Of a stretch of 64,000 nt of DNA, positions 44,090-54,124 are shown piece by piece. Below the pieces are notes generated by a model. That model did no database searches. It worked only from the letters and a program-made list of their open reading frames with translations, and was not told the DNA's origin. The DNA comes from JAFGXW01 sp964634385. Its GTDB lineage: Bacteria; Bacillota_I; Bacilli_A; Izemoplasmatales; Izemoplasmataceae. How positions within the stretch are numbered: the first letter of the stretch is position 1; each line of letters starts with the position of its first letter. A program made the position numbers and the translations under genes. The DNA lies in assembly GCA_964634385.1 (NCBI GenBank), contig CAZWIZ010000001.1, forward strand, positions 62,001 to 126,000, given 5' to 3'.

Positions 44090-45101
44090 TTTCTTCACCT
44101 AAAGTAGCTAACATAATTGCCTTTATAGTATGCATTCTATTTTCAGCTTCTTGAAAAACCACAGAATATTTCGATTCAATAACCTCATCAGTAACTTCCA
44201 TTTCACCATTTTTAACACGTGGAAATTTTTCACCAAACTGTTCTGAAATAGACGATCCAACTTCAGTTTCTTTATCATGAAATGCTGGTAAACAATGCAT
44301 GAAAATTGCAGTTGATTTTGCATTTTTCATTAATTCCATATCTACTTGATAATTATTTAACTGTTCAATACGAGTATTCCAAACTTCTTTTGGTTCTCCC
44401 ATAGATACCCAAACATCGGTATATATAACATCAACATTTTTTGTACCTTCCATTTTATCTTCAGTAAATCTAATAGTTGCTCCTGTAGTTTTTGAAATTT
44501 CTAAACATGTATCAATTAATTCTTGTTTTGGCCACAATTCTTTAGGTGCAACGCCTACAAAATTAAGCCCTAACTTTGCTGAACCAATCATTAGACTATT
44601 TCCCATATTATTTCTAGAATCACCAATATACGCAAAATTAATTCCTTTTAAATATCCGAATTTTTCTTTTATCGTTAAAAAATCAGCAAGAATTTGAGTT
44701 GGATGATATTCATCAGTTAATCCATTCCATACGGGGACTCCTGAATATTTAGCTAATGATTCTACATCTTTTTGCTTGTATCCTCTAAATTCTATTCCAT
44801 CATACATTCTTCCTAAAACTCTAGCAGTATCTTTTACTGATTCTTTTTTATTCATTTGAGATCCACTAGGTCCTAAAAATGTTACTCCCATTCCTAAATC
44901 AAGTGCTCCAACTTCAAATGCACAACGTGTTCTTGTTGAATCTTTTTGAAATAAAAGAACTATATTTTTATTAGATAAATGTTTATGAGAAATACCCTCA
45001 TATTTCTCAGTTTTTAAATGTGATGATAAATCAAGTAAATAATTAATTTCTTCAGGTGTGTAATCTAATAATGTAATAAAATTTCTTGTTTTTAAATTCA
45101 T
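44082..45101 (-). CDS. arcB: Ornithine carbamoyltransferase (catabolic)
   Basis: 339 residues. Carbamoyl-phosphate loop STRTRCAFEVGALDLG, HPTQILADF and ornithine loop MHCLPAFHD are all intact. Splits citrulline to ornithine and carbamoyl phosphate. ATG at 45101 preceded by GAGGAG; the TTG at 45116 lies inside that site. Between arcA and arcC, so catabolic rather than arginine biosynthetic. Confidence 0.95.
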   Translation of the reverse strand: MNLKTRNFITLLDYTPEEINYLLDLSSHLKTEKYEGISHKHLSNKNIVLLFQKDSTRTRCAFEVGALDLGMGVTFLGPSGSQMNKKESVKDTARVLGRMYDGIEFRGYKQKDVESLAKYSGVPVWNGLTDEYHPTQILADFLTIKEKFGYLKGINFAYIGDSRNNMGNSLMIGSAKLGLNFVGVAPKELWPKQELIDTCLEISKTTGATIRFTEDKMEGTKNVDVIYTDVWVSMGEPKEVWNTRIEQLNNYQVDMELMKNAKSTAIFMHCLPAFHDKETEVGSSISEQFGEKFPRVKNGEMEVTDEVIESKYSVVFQEAENRMHTIKAIMLATLGEENE

Positions 45102-45117
45102 GTATTTTCTCCTCAAA

Positions 45118-46332
45118 TTATATTTTTTCTCTTTCTAAAGGCATACTCATACAACGAGGTCCACCTCTACCACGGGATAATTCACTTGAAGGAATTTCAA
45201 GGACTTTTATACCCTGTTCTCTTAAAATTTTATTTGTTACATGGTTTCGCGAATAGACAACAACAACTCCAGGGGCAATAGCTAATGTGTTTGCTCCATC
45301 ATTCCATTGTTCCCGACCACTAGTGATTTTATCACTTCCACCACAATTAACAAGTTTTATTGGACGTTTAAGATGTTTCTCTAATATTTTTTCCATTGTT
45401 AAAGCAACTTTTGTAGCTTTCATTTCCCCATTATCATTTATTATTTCAAAAATAGTTAGATTATCTTTTATACCAGGATGTATAGTGAATACTCCGTAAT
45501 CTATTTGAGTAAAAACTGTATCTAAATGCATAAAAGCTCTCGTTTTGGGAATATTAAAAGCTAATATTGTTTTAAATGAAGTATTATCTTTAAATAATTT
45601 TTCTGCTAGTTTTTCTATTGCTCTGGGATCAGTTCTTTTAGATATTCCAATTGCTAATGTATCTTTACTAAGAACAAGAATATCTCCACCTTCACTATTA
45701 TAACGATTATTTCTATTTATATAAAAAGGTATATCTTCATTTTCAAAAAGAGGATGATATTTAAATAAATACTCACTAAAAATAGTTTCTCTTTGTCTTG
45801 TATCTGTAAACATATTATTTATCGCTACACCATTGCCAATACTTGCGAATGGATCTCTTTGAAATAAAATATTGGGCATTGGGTCTGTATAAAATGGATA
45901 TTCATTTTCAAGCATATCCATTATTGAATTACGATGTTTTACAGTAACTTCCTTTGTTCTAATTCCTTCTATCATTTTTTCTACTAAAGATTCATTATTA
46001 AGATTTATTAAATACTCATACATAGCTGTCTTAACAGACTTGGATTGTATTAAGGATTCTTCGATAAACTGATTGATGAAATTAGAAATAACTTCTGGAT
46101 GGTGATTTAAAGCTTCAATAACCATATCTTTAATGTATAATACTCTTACTCCATTTTCCCTTAAAACTTTTGCAAATTCATCATGCTCTTCTTGAGCAAC
46201 TTTTAAATATGGGATATCATCAAAAAGAAGTCTTTCTAATAAATCTGGAGTTAAATTTTCTAATTCTTTTCCAGGCCTATGTAATAATACAGTTTTTAGT
46301 TTTCCTATTTCTGAAAATACGTTGATTTTCAT
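45118..46332 (-). CDS. arcA: Arginine deiminase
   Basis: 404 residues, guanidino-modifying enzyme fold. Substrate residues in MPNILFQRDPFASIG, GGDILVLSKDT, MHLDTVFTQID (His/Asp) and the nucleophile Cys in GRGGPRCMSMPL near the C-terminus are present. Hydrolyses arginine to citrulline and ammonia. ATG at 46332, six bases after GAGGAGT. Confidence 0.95.
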   Translation of the reverse strand: MKINVFSEIGKLKTVLLHRPGKELENLTPDLLERLLFDDIPYLKVAQEEHDEFAKVLRENGVRVLYIKDMVIEALNHHPEVISNFINQFIEESLIQSKSVKTAMYEYLINLNNESLVEKMIEGIRTKEVTVKHRNSIMDMLENEYPFYTDPMPNILFQRDPFASIGNGVAINNMFTDTRQRETIFSEYLFKYHPLFENEDIPFYINRNNRYNSEGGDILVLSKDTLAIGISKRTDPRAIEKLAEKLFKDNTSFKTILAFNIPKTRAFMHLDTVFTQIDYGVFTIHPGIKDNLTIFEIINDNGEMKATKVALTMEKILEKHLKRPIKLVNCGGSDKITSGREQWNDGANTLAIAPGVVVVYSRNHVTNKILREQGIKVLEIPSSELSRGRGGPRCMSMPLEREKI

Positions 46333-46384
46333 AAAATCACTCCTCATATAATATTTGTATATTATTTATATAACTTGATATATA

Positions 46385-47461
46385 TTATTTGATATATATT
46401 TTTGGTACTCTATCCTTGATTTGACAAATGATTTCATAATTAATTGTTTGTAATCTCTTCGCTACTTCATCAATTGAAACTATACCGCCAAACATAATCA
46501 CTTTATCATTTTTTGTTACTGATTCATCAATTTTAATAAACATTTGATCCATACAAATTCTACCTATAATACTATATCGTTTTCCTTTTATTTCTACTTC
46601 TCCACCTTGATTTCGTCGTATAAATCCGTCAGCATATCCAATTGGTAAAATACCGATTAATTCTTTTCTTTTAGTTTTATATGTAGCGCCATAACCAACT
46701 GTTTCTCCTGCTTGGAGTTCTTTAATTTCTGAAATATAAGTAACCAGACTAAATGTATTTCTTAAAAACTTAGTTTCTTCATCTAATGTTAACCCATATA
46801 AACTAATACCAAGACGAGCATGAGTTGTAAAATCTATTTGAGATTCATATTTTATTGTAGAACTAGAATTAGATACATGAACCATTTCAAAATCATAATC
46901 TAATTGTGTAATTATGTTAGAAAACTTTAAAAGTTGTTGATCATAAATATCTTTGTCTCCATCTGCGGTCGCAAAATGAGTGTAAATGCCTTGTAGGTTA
47001 ATATATTTATTATTTTTTAACATATTAAAAGAGTGTAATATGTCATCATTAGACTTAAATCCAAGTCTGTTCATTCCAGTATCAATTTTTAAATGAACAG
47101 TAATAGGGAAATTAAGATTGTTCAAATCAATTAATTGATCAAAATTACTAATAGTAATTGTAAGGTTATTCTTCGAAGCAATTTCAAATTGATCCTTTTG
47201 AACAACACCCATAATTAAAATATTTATATTTTTAAATTTATTTCGTAATTCAAGTGCTTCTTCAAGTAAAGATACAGCATAATAATCAATATTTTTATGA
47301 ATAAGATACCTTACAACTTCAATAGCTCCATGTCCATAAGCATTTGCTTTAACAACAGGTATAACTTTTTTATTTTTAACTAATAAAGCGATATTTTTAT
47401 AATTAATATAAAGATTTTTAAGATTTATTTCAGCATAGGTTTTTCTATAGATATTATTCAT
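46385..47461 (-). CDS. alr: Alanine racemase
   Basis: 358 residues, PLP fold III. PLP Lys in VVKANAYGHGA (residue about 39), MGVVQ, MNRLGF, and catalytic Tyr in ARLGISLYGL and the Gly-rich GYADGF; the C-terminal domain has IIGRICMDQ. It interconverts D- and L-alanine. Start ATG overlaps orr by 8 bases (ATGAATAA), so it belongs to this operon. The OrtAB thiolase in the same operon releases D-alanine, so this Alr probably recovers L-alanine or supplies D-Ala to the wall. Confidence 0.92.
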   Translation of the reverse strand: MNNIYRKTYAEINLKNLYINYKNIALLVKNKKVIPVVKANAYGHGAIEVVRYLIHKNIDYYAVSLLEEALELRNKFKNINILIMGVVQKDQFEIASKNNLTITISNFDQLIDLNNLNFPITVHLKIDTGMNRLGFKSNDDILHSFNMLKNNKYINLQGIYTHFATADGDKDIYDQQLLKFSNIITQLDYDFEMVHVSNSSSTIKYESQIDFTTHARLGISLYGLTLDEETKFLRNTFSLVTYISEIKELQAGETVGYGATYKTKRKELIGILPIGYADGFIRRNQGGEVEIKGKRYSIIGRICMDQMFIKIDESVTKNDKVIMFGGIVSIDEVAKRLQTINYEIICQIKDRVPKIYIK

Positions 47462-48509
47462 GAGTTTTACCTACGTATTTAGAAGTCATTAAACTAAGAA
47501 GTGATGAATAGGTTAATTTAAATAACATAATATCTCCAACTTCATAAATATTATTAGAATCACTTACATCAACAATAACATGGTCACTACTTGACCCTAT
47601 TAAATTTATATTGTCGTAAGGTATCAATTCTTTATAATCTACATCTTGTTTTCCTAATGCTAAAATTGCTTTTAATATAGTTCCTTTATCTTCAAACTTA
47701 GGTATTTTTCCAAATGCATTCATCCCAATTTCTCCGATTGGAATACTTGGTTTTTCTTTCATTTCAATAACTTCTGCTTCTAAAGTGAAAATATCATCAT
47801 ATGTATTATCTATATAATTACCATATGCAGTCTCACGTCCTAAAACTATAGATTCTCCAAGTCTGATATTATTAATTCCGAAAGGGATTTTATTCTCTAA
47901 AAGTAATTCAATACTACTAGAATTACCACCACTAATAATATTCAGGTCTATATTAAATCTATTTTCAATTAAATCTCTATATTCTACAAGTTCTTGAAAA
48001 ATTTCTGTTGTTGGGATAACACCACCATAACATGTTAAGTTAGTGCCAATTCCTTCTAATGAAATGTTTTTTAATTCTAATATTTTTTTTACAGTGTCAA
48101 TAACTTCATTTTTATCAAATATTCCTTCTCTTAAATCACCAAGGTCAATCATTAGCATTACTCCATGAATTTTATTTAATTCTAATGCATATTTATCTAA
48201 AATTCTAATTGTTGAAATCTCTGAGTTTAATGAAATGTCAGAATATTTCACAACTCTTTTCGCATCACTAATCGAGGGTAATCTTAAAAGAACTTTTGGA
48301 ATAGCACATGATATTTGAATTAGATTTTCAATTCTTGAATCAGCAATATAATCAACTTTTTCCTCTACCATAATTTCAATTAATTCTTTGTCAGCACAAA
48401 AGACCTTTGAAACTGCCATCATCGTTAATCCTTTAGAATGGCAAGTATCTAACAAATATCTTAAGTTGTGTCTAAACTTTTTATTATTAATAATAATTCT
48501 AGGATACAT
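47454..48509 (-). CDS. orr: Ornithine racemase (PLP, alanine-racemase-like barrel)
   Basis: 351 residues, fold III PLP barrel without the usual Alr signature: VSKVFCADKELIEIMVEEKVDYIADSRIENL holds the PLP Lys (about 34), later YGGVIPT, SGGNSSSIELL and GINNIRLGESIVLG. It matches the ornithine racemase branch that converts L-ornithine to the D-ornithine used by OraSE. Its place between the mutL-like gene and alr supports this. Other amino acids are possible for this branch. Confidence 0.85.
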   Translation of the reverse strand: MYPRIIINNKKFRHNLRYLLDTCHSKGLTMMAVSKVFCADKELIEIMVEEKVDYIADSRIENLIQISCAIPKVLLRLPSISDAKRVVKYSDISLNSEISTIRILDKYALELNKIHGVMLMIDLGDLREGIFDKNEVIDTVKKILELKNISLEGIGTNLTCYGGVIPTTEIFQELVEYRDLIENRFNIDLNIISGGNSSSIELLLENKIPFGINNIRLGESIVLGRETAYGNYIDNTYDDIFTLEAEVIEMKEKPSIPIGEIGMNAFGKIPKFEDKGTILKAILALGKQDVDYKELIPYDNINLIGSSSDHVIVDVSDSNNIYEVGDIMLFKLTYSSLLSLMTSKYVGKTHE

Positions 48510-48513
48510 AATA

Positions 48514-49875
48514 TCACTCTATTCTTAATGATTTTTTCAAAAGTTCAAATGCTATATTTGGATATTTCAAAGAAAGTACTCCTACAGATGATAAAATATA
48601 ATCATTATCCTTATAAATTTTTACATTTTCTCTTGGTAAAAGTTTTGTTGGATTTTTCTTTATATAGTTTGTAATAATCTTCTCAGTATTTTCCAAATTA
48701 ATTAAAGCTCCACCAGTTAAAACAATATATTCAACCTTAGATAAATCCTTTCCTTCTGGGATTATTTTCAATCCCGAAGAAGTATAAACTCTCTTTAAAT
48801 CTCCCACATGCCTATCAAGAGCAAGTTCAGTACATTTTTGTGTTAATTCAAAGACAAGGTTTTTTTCAACTTTAGTTTTTGGTATATAAGAATATTTTTT
48901 TAACAAGTTATTAAATTCAAGATTAGTTACTTCTAACTTTGAAATTAATTTCTCTTTTTTTATTAATTTTATTACATTATCACGATTAATAAAAACTCCT
49001 AAATCTCCTTCAACAGTACGTTTAGATAATGGTTCCCCTTCTTGAAATTCTAAAAAATCATCGCTCGGAACTGAAACTGAATGAATATCTGTTGTAGCTC
49101 CACCAACATCAATAGTGATAACATTTCCTAGATTTTCTCTCAAAATCATCGTTGACTCCATTACACTTCCAGGAGTTGGAATTATTTTTTGGTTTACCAT
49201 ATCAAAAATATTATTCATGCCTTTAGCATGAATTATATTTTCTTCAAACGTTTCATAAATAACTTTTCTTAAAGGTAAAATATTTAAATAATCTACTCTT
49301 GGATAAACATTGTCAACAATTTTTAAGTATTTATCTTTATGCAAATCCTTGAAATAAGTTTTTATTTCATCTTGATTTTCGATATTTCCTGCGTAAATAA
49401 TTGGAACTTGCAAATCAAGTTCTAATATCTTTTTTATATTATAGAGTGCTGTTTCTCTTTCTCCGTAATCAGTTCCACCTGCGACTAAAATGATATTTGG
49501 ATTAATATTTACTATTTTTTTTAAATCCTTATTTGTTAATTTATTGGCAGTAACTAAATGTATATTTGCTCCAGCATTTAAAGCTGCTTCTTTTGAAGCT
49601 CTAACTGTCATTTCATAAACTAATCCATGAACAGTCATTCTCAATCCTCCAGCAGCACTACTTGAAGCAAACATTTCATCATATTCTATAATATCTGTTT
49701 TTAAAAATTTCGAAAGTTCCTCTATTGCGTTTTGAAGTCCTTCTGTTACATCAATATCTACAGTAGTAAATGCTACCCCCCTACCTAAAAACGATGGATT
49801 CTGATTATGAATATTAAAGGCATTAACAATAGTAGTTGTTGATCCTATTTCAGCTACTAATACATCAATTTTCAT
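48514..49875 (-). CDS. MutL-like (GlmL/OraX-type) ATPase of the B12 aminomutase
   Basis: 453 residues in the actin/HSP70-like ASKHA fold: LVAEIGSTTT (phosphate loop 1), VITIDVGGATTDIHS (loop 2) and VLTGGALINL (adenosine motif). Named after MutL next to glutamate mutase; not the mismatch repair protein. Likely reactivates or protects the B12 mutase OraSE. ATGA start-stop overlap with oraE (4 bases); ends with TGA, which argues for the standard code. Confidence 0.88.
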   Translation of the reverse strand: MKIDVLVAEIGSTTTIVNAFNIHNQNPSFLGRGVAFTTVDIDVTEGLQNAIEELSKFLKTDIIEYDEMFASSSAAGGLRMTVHGLVYEMTVRASKEAALNAGANIHLVTANKLTNKDLKKIVNINPNIILVAGGTDYGERETALYNIKKILELDLQVPIIYAGNIENQDEIKTYFKDLHKDKYLKIVDNVYPRVDYLNILPLRKVIYETFEENIIHAKGMNNIFDMVNQKIIPTPGSVMESTMILRENLGNVITIDVGGATTDIHSVSVPSDDFLEFQEGEPLSKRTVEGDLGVFINRDNVIKLIKKEKLISKLEVTNLEFNNLLKKYSYIPKTKVEKNLVFELTQKCTELALDRHVGDLKRVYTSSGLKIIPEGKDLSKVEYIVLTGGALINLENTEKIITNYIKKNPTKLLPRENVKIYKDNDYILSSVGVLSLKYPNIAFELLKKSLRIE

Positions 49876-52079
49876 TTTTTTTGCATTTCTTGATGTTTAT
49901 CTAAAATAAAACTCGCAATTTGAATACCTTTAGTTCCTCTACCAAAGCCTTGATCCATACTATTTTTTCTAGCTATTTCAGGAGTAACCTGTGTTCCTCC
50001 CGCGATTAAAATTAATTTATCTCGAACACCTTTTTCTACTGCATAATTATGCAATTTTTTCATACTCTTATAATGAATTCCGTCATGTGAGATTATTGTA
50101 GACATCATTATTACATTAGAATTCGTTTCAATTGCAGCATCAACAAATTTTTCTATTGGTACACTTGTTCCTAAGTATTCATACTTAATACCGTATTTTT
50201 CTACGCCACCATGTTTAATATCTAATACTTCTCTAATCCCAACATTATGTTCATCATTTCCTGCAGTCCCAGCTACAACTTTTATTGGATTCTTTTTAAT
50301 ATATTCTAATATTTCTTCCTCAGAATGAATTTTAACTATTTCAGGTAAAACTAATTTAGATACTTCTATATCAAAATCAAATATTCCTTTTATTTGGATT
50401 CTAGTTCCTTCACTAGGATGAAGAATTTCTTTATGAATTATTTCAACATTTTTTAAATTCATTTTTTTGCCAGTTTCTAAAGCCGCTGCTTCTGCAATTC
50501 TTTCATTCGTCGAAAAAAACAAATCAACAACAACTGTACCGTCTCCAAGCCACTCAACTTCAGGTTTTAATAATCCTCCAGAACGATATTTTTCTGTTTT
50601 ATCTAATCGTAAATATACATTATCAGTACTATCTAATTCATCAATAAATTTAATCATTTCTGGATTTTCAAAAGTACACCCACCAATCAACTTTGATGGA
50701 TCATTCACAAACTCTTTATTATATTGTTCTACATTATTATATCCATAGTGTGCAGTAACAGGGGCCATATAGTCTTTATCTCTTTTTATAACAGTTCCTG
50801 CGCCAATTCCTCCATTAATATCTCTACTAATTCCATCACCATTACGAGCAGGATATTCCCCGCTATCAACAAACATCCCTGCTTCTACAGCTTTAAAATA
50901 TCCACCCATTTCAATAATTTCTTCCATCATTAAAATTGAACGTTCTTGTATTTCACGCTTTTTTTCTTGTAAATATCCATCTTTTTTAATACTAACCATA
51001 GATAATAAATCATCCATACCTACCATTGCTTGTTTAGCAGTATCTAAAGCTTCTATATTATAGACATGCCATGGGACATTTCTCCCTTCATCAGGTGTAA
51101 TTGTACTTTGAATATCAGCACTTGTTAAACGCGAAACCAGTAAATTTAATACATGTGTAACTGTTGCTTCACGTGTTGAAGAATCCATATATTTTGTATT
51201 CATTTGAGCTCTCATCTTATAATCACTTAAAAATTCTCTAAGAGCAACAGCATAAGGTAAATTCAACTTCAAATCAGGTGTTGGTGAGGCTGCTGGAGGC
51301 ACTGTTGAAAGACAAATATTACCTTTTTTAATACCAACTTTCTCACTGAACTTTGAATTGATTATATGTTGAACCAATAATTCTGGCATTACCTTCCAAG
51401 CATCTCTAGCAGTTGCATTAGCATTATGAGCACCATCAATTTGTGCCATTTCAGCATAAGCCATTACTTTTTTACTTTCTGCGGCATCTACAAAACTTCT
51501 AATCGCATTAATATTTCTATATAAAATATTATATTGGGGATCTTGATGTGCTCCATTCACACCTTCTTCAGTAAATAATACAGCTATTTCAGGCCCAGCC
51601 ACACCAGATACATACGAATGATAATTAATCGGTCTTCCAACCTCTTCTTCAATAATATCTAATGCTTTTCTTTGAGCACGAAGTTGTTTTCTTGTAATTG
51701 GTATTCCTCCAATTCCTTGTGGTGTTCCTTCTAATAATCCATCAATATGAGACTGCCCAGCTGTTCTAATAACCATAATGTGATCAGCTCCGTGATAAGC
51801 AGCCATTCTCATTCTTCTAATGTCGTCTTCAAATCTTCCTGAAGCAATTTCAGTTGTTATTACAGCATCTGGTTGTGGATCAATATTTTTCAAACCTCTA
51901 GCACTTGGAAGTGCAACATAATTTTTTAATGTGGGACTTGCTTGTATATATGTAAATTCACCAATAGTTTGTGGTGATACATCTCTCCATATCCATCCGT
52001 GGCGTTTAGGATGATAATTTTCAATATCCTTAAGTAGTTCTCTAATATCTAATTTATCATTAGGTTTTAAGTTATTCAT
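49872..52079 (-). CDS. oraE: D-ornithine 4,5-aminomutase, large (B12/PLP) subunit
   Basis: 735 residues. TIM-barrel part at the N-terminus and a Rossmann B12-binding domain near the end with the base-off motif DEHNVG (DxHxxG) at about 609-614 and GGTQV near 690. Moves the terminal amino group of D-ornithine to C4, giving 2,4-diaminopentanoate, using adenosylcobalamin and PLP. ATG at 52079 overlaps oraS by 8 bases (ATGAATAA); an ATG at 52121 lies inside oraS and is rejected. Ends with TGA. Confidence 0.95.
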   Translation of the reverse strand: MNNLKPNDKLDIRELLKDIENYHPKRHGWIWRDVSPQTIGEFTYIQASPTLKNYVALPSARGLKNIDPQPDAVITTEIASGRFEDDIRRMRMAAYHGADHIMVIRTAGQSHIDGLLEGTPQGIGGIPITRKQLRAQRKALDIIEEEVGRPINYHSYVSGVAGPEIAVLFTEEGVNGAHQDPQYNILYRNINAIRSFVDAAESKKVMAYAEMAQIDGAHNANATARDAWKVMPELLVQHIINSKFSEKVGIKKGNICLSTVPPAASPTPDLKLNLPYAVALREFLSDYKMRAQMNTKYMDSSTREATVTHVLNLLVSRLTSADIQSTITPDEGRNVPWHVYNIEALDTAKQAMVGMDDLLSMVSIKKDGYLQEKKREIQERSILMMEEIIEMGGYFKAVEAGMFVDSGEYPARNGDGISRDINGGIGAGTVIKRDKDYMAPVTAHYGYNNVEQYNKEFVNDPSKLIGGCTFENPEMIKFIDELDSTDNVYLRLDKTEKYRSGGLLKPEVEWLGDGTVVVDLFFSTNERIAEAAALETGKKMNLKNVEIIHKEILHPSEGTRIQIKGIFDFDIEVSKLVLPEIVKIHSEEEILEYIKKNPIKVVAGTAGNDEHNVGIREVLDIKHGGVEKYGIKYEYLGTSVPIEKFVDAAIETNSNVIMMSTIISHDGIHYKSMKKLHNYAVEKGVRDKLILIAGGTQVTPEIARKNSMDQGFGRGTKGIQIASFILDKHQEMQKK

Positions 52080-52437
52080 AGATTTTAAAATACTCCAATA
52101 GATAATCAATTCCTTCGCCATTTTGAATTAATAATCCTGCTTTCTGAATACTAATATTTTTATTTTTAGATAGAATATATATACAGTGTCCGCTACCTTT
52201 TTTAAGTAAATTATGCTCATTTAAAATATTCACAATTGCCTTTACCTCAATGCTAGAGAATCCCATACGCAAAAGGACACTTCTTTCAATTGATGGTGAA
52301 GTGTGTGTATAAGCCATTTCCAATAAAGGATCCATCATCTCTTCTGATAGCTTTAAGAAATATGATCTTAATTCAGTATTACTCATATCTTTTAGGTGTT
52401 CTCTTCTTGTTTTATAATCATCGATTCTTTCCTTCAT
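52072..52437 (-). CDS. oraS: D-ornithine 4,5-aminomutase, small subunit
   Basis: 121 residues, same size as characterised OraS. RIDDYKTRREHLKDMSNTELRSYFLKLSEEMMDPL at the start and SIERSVLLRMGFSS in the middle are family-typical. It binds OraE and is needed for activity. Nine bases after ortB with AGGTAG upstream. Confidence 0.93.
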   Translation of the reverse strand: MKERIDDYKTRREHLKDMSNTELRSYFLKLSEEMMDPLLEMAYTHTSPSIERSVLLRMGFSSIEVKAIVNILNEHNLLKKGSGHCIYILSKNKNISIQKAGLLIQNGEGIDYLLEYFKIYE

Positions 52438-52446
52438 GACTACCTC

Positions 52447-53829
52447 CTATATCATTAATTCTTTAACTTTTTTTATACTAACCATTAATTCTTTTGATAA
52501 ATAATCATAATCTTTATCAGTTAATTCTATTTTTTTATATCTTTTTAAATAACTTTTTCTTAGTTCATTCAGATCAATATCTTGATGTTTTAAATAACTA
52601 CCATCTTTTGGAAAAACAATATTTTTACCTGGTATTTCTTTATTAGGATTTCCAAATTTTAATTCAACATTATTTTTTCTTGCGAATGATAGTTGTGGTA
52701 ATATGTGTTTTCCTGCTCCGGTATATTCTGTTTCTTGAACAACAATAATATCTGTATCTTTCATTGTTTGAGACAAACTAAACGCAGCTGCTAAACTTGT
52801 ATTCCCAGCAGGTCCTCTTTCCATGCCTTCTAATATAGCAAGTGCTTCTGTCATAAAAAATACACTTCCTTGATTAACCATTACATATTTATCCATATAT
52901 CGAAGTGGTCTTGCGGCACTTCTTGGAACATCAGATCTATCAGGAAAAATCGAAAACGGTATTCCAAAACCTGTATGACCGGTTGTAAAAGATTTCTTAT
53001 TAAAATCATCATCCGAAGCCATGTGTAACCCATATAGATTTACACTTGCTCCAATTATTAACGTATCAATAGCTCCGGCGTCTTTTAATCCTCGAGCAGT
53101 TCCGGTTAAATTTCCTCCACCTGCATTTGTAATTATAACAGCTTCAGGAAATTTTCCTACTTTATTCATTATTTCATTAGCTATTTCATGTCCCAATGTT
53201 TCAATTCCTTTAATTCCATATGGAGAATATAATGATGCATTAAAATATCCTGTTTCATCAATTAGTTTTAAAAAGTAATAAAATAATTCTGGACCAACCG
53301 ATAATTGAACTACTTCAGCTCCATATGCTTCACATTTTCTTGCTTTTTCAAGAATTTCTGGTTGACTTATATTTTTTGAATCAAAACTTTCTTGAACTAT
53401 AATACATTTCAGCCCTTCTTTAGCTGCTAATGCAGCTACAGCTGCTCCATAATTTCCACTAGTAGCGGCAATAACCCCTTTAAATCCAAGTTTTTTAGCT
53501 TGGTGAACAGATAACGCTGCTCTTCTCGCTTTGAAAGAACCACTTAAATTAGCGGCTTCATCTTTTAAAAATATTCTAGCTCCATAACCTGGCTTTGCAA
53601 ATTTTCTCGCATATTTAGTTATATTTTTCAATTCAACTAATGGAGTATGGCCTATCATATTCTCACTTTGAATTTTAATTATTTTTTCCAAATTATATCC
53701 TTGATCATTCATCATTAATTCATAATCAAAGCCAATTCCTTTAAATTCATATTTCGAATAGTCTAATCCTACAGATTTTAAAATAATGTCATTTCTTTTT
53801 GACATAAATTCTTGATATTCGTTATTCAT
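52447..53829 (-). CDS. ortB: 2-amino-4-ketopentanoate thiolase, beta subunit
   Basis: 460 residues, PLP fold II, tryptophan-synthase/threonine-synthase-like. PLP Lys in NLSGSFKARRAAL (about 105), phosphate loop GGGNLTGTARG. Together with OrtA it splits 2-amino-4-oxopentanoate with CoA to acetyl-CoA and D-alanine. ATG at 53829 overlaps ortA by 8 bases (ATGAATAA); an upstream in-frame ATG at 53904 lies within ortA and is rejected. Confidence 0.93.
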   Translation of the reverse strand: MNNEYQEFMSKRNDIILKSVGLDYSKYEFKGIGFDYELMMNDQGYNLEKIIKIQSENMIGHTPLVELKNITKYARKFAKPGYGARIFLKDEAANLSGSFKARRAALSVHQAKKLGFKGVIAATSGNYGAAVAALAAKEGLKCIIVQESFDSKNISQPEILEKARKCEAYGAEVVQLSVGPELFYYFLKLIDETGYFNASLYSPYGIKGIETLGHEIANEIMNKVGKFPEAVIITNAGGGNLTGTARGLKDAGAIDTLIIGASVNLYGLHMASDDDFNKKSFTTGHTGFGIPFSIFPDRSDVPRSAARPLRYMDKYVMVNQGSVFFMTEALAILEGMERGPAGNTSLAAAFSLSQTMKDTDIIVVQETEYTGAGKHILPQLSFARKNNVELKFGNPNKEIPGKNIVFPKDGSYLKHQDIDLNELRKSYLKRYKKIELTDKDYDYLSKELMVSIKKVKELMI

Positions 53830-54124
53830 GATTAATTTTCTCCATATCATTAAGAATAATATTATTAATTTCCAAAATTTCCGGAATAAAATCTCCATAT
53901 CCATGCTTGTAACATGGATATGCTTCTTTTAATCTTCCTGTTTCATATCTACCAGTAATAGTTTTTATAGTAACTATATCAAAAAGATCTGCATCGCTTT
54001 GTAAAAATCCTTTTACCCACATTTTAAATGGTACCAAAGAAGTTTCTTTAGGTATGTTTTTACTTCTTTCTTTAGGTTCAAGTAATGTTTTTCTAATTCG
54101 CACGTAAGAATTTTTATCAATCAT
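53822..54124 (-). CDS. ortA: 2-amino-4-ketopentanoate thiolase, alpha subunit
   Basis: 100 residues, family length; YVRIRKTLLEPKERSKNIPKETS...PFKMWVKGFL and the GRYETGRLKEAYPCYKHGYGDFIPEIL block are typical. Small partner of OrtB. Weak AAGGAAAG site before ATG. Confidence 0.92.
   Translation of the reverse strand: MIDKNSYVRIRKTLLEPKERSKNIPKETSLVPFKMWVKGFLQSDADLFDIVTIKTITGRYETGRLKEAYPCYKHGYGDFIPEILEINNIILNDMEKINHE

Noticed and set aside
49872..49874. Mycoplasma code (TGA as Trp)
   Set aside because: TGA ends oraE exactly at the ATGA junction and ends the mutL-like gene before orr; proteins have family length, and no in-frame TGA was noticed in other genes.
48514..49875. DNA mismatch repair MutL
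   Set aside because: The protein has ASKHA-fold ATPase motifs and sits with B12 mutase genes; it shares only the name.
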